Positions 63,908 to 64,000 of a stretch of 64,000 nucleotides of DNA are shown here, one piece after another. Both the position numbers and the translations under genes were made by a program. Location of the stretch: contig WBMW01005007.1 of NCBI GenBank assembly GCA_013396635.1, forward strand, positions 1,407,045-1,471,044, read 5' to 3'. The notes beneath the pieces are model-generated. The model made no database searches. It saw only the letters and a list, made by a program, of their open reading frames with translations, and was not told where the DNA came from. Every line of letters starts with the position of its first letter. Position 1 is the stretch's first letter. The stretch comes from Penelope pileata (Eukaryota > Chordata > Aves > Galliformes > Cracidae).

Positions 63908-64000
63908 CTACAGGGTGGACGAGCTCTGTTTATAGTCCCTCAGGATGACAGAGGCATAGGTCATGTCTGGGGGGGTGCAGAGTACCGACTCCGACACGGG
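63908..64000 (-). CDS. GRM1: GRM1 C-terminal end (last 30 codons and stop), partial
   Basis: The minus strand reads an open frame from the window edge to TAG at 63908-63910. It ends in the tail of the long (alpha/1a) isoform of metabotropic glutamate receptor 1: PVSESVLCTPP, then YASVILRDYKQSSSTL. GRM1 is a class C G-protein-coupled receptor signalling through Gq at postsynaptic sites. This part is the cytoplasmic C-terminus. The last four residues, SSTL, form a class I PDZ ligand used by scaffold proteins, which is family knowledge. Relative to the mammalian tail I recall, there are small substitutions before the Tyr-Ala-Ser-Val segment. The rest of the gene lies beyond the right edge. Confidence 0.95.
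   Translation of the reverse strand, partial: PVSESVLCTPPDMTYASVILRDYKQSSSTL

Noticed and set aside
1..64000. CRISPR arrays, operons, prophage, toxin or defence systems
   Set aside because: The window is vertebrate intron and intergenic DNA; no regularly spaced repeats, ribosome-binding sites or clustered prokaryotic-type genes are present.
1..64000. tRNA, rRNA or other structured RNA genes
   Set aside because: I looked for tRNA B-box-like sequences and found no convincing one with a matching A box; microRNA-like hairpins cannot be judged by eye.

Overview
The window is vertebrate nuclear DNA, almost certainly from a bird and probably galliform-like. The evidence is split coding exons with GT-AG introns, a CpG-island promoter, and many CR1 LINE copies with the avian 3' end (short repeats of the ATTCTATG type) as the main interspersed repeat. 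Two ambiguous bases (634, 14554) show that it is assembled sequence.

Only two genes can be supported, both on the minus strand. A complete three-exon RAB32 gene runs from a GC-box/TATA promoter in a CpG island (about 27.2-27.9 kb) through exon 1 (27219-27447), a 13.7 kb intron, exon 2 (13221-13498), a 1.5 kb intron and exon 3 (11549-11698). It encodes a 218-residue Rab GTPase ending in the prenylated Cys-Cys pair. At the right edge, 63908-64000 holds the last 30 codons and stop of GRM1 (metabotropic glutamate receptor 1, long-tail isoform), ending in the PDZ ligand SSTL. A probable long 3' UTR runs left from there to about 61.0 kb. The order GRM1 then RAB32 on one strand matches the mammalian arrangement.

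The rest is intergenic or intronic. 0-10 kb is the flank downstream of RAB32, with several CR1 fragments including a 1.3 kb decayed copy at 3.95-5.24 kb. 28-61 kb is the gap between the two genes, with more CR1 pieces. One of these, at 31.87-32.92 kb, keeps an uninterrupted C-terminal reverse-transcriptase frame with its FADD active site. The gap also holds a probable ancient MIR-type SINE, a possible LTR-like block, simple repeats, and AT-rich homeodomain-site-dense stretches that could be conserved regulatory elements.

No CRISPR array, operon, defence system or other microbial system is present, and I found no convincing new biological system. The items most worth a second look are small: paired hairpins in RAB32 intron 1, perfect tandem or palindromic duplications, candidate conserved noncoding elements, and a 173-codon open frame whose stop codon overlaps a poly(A) signal.
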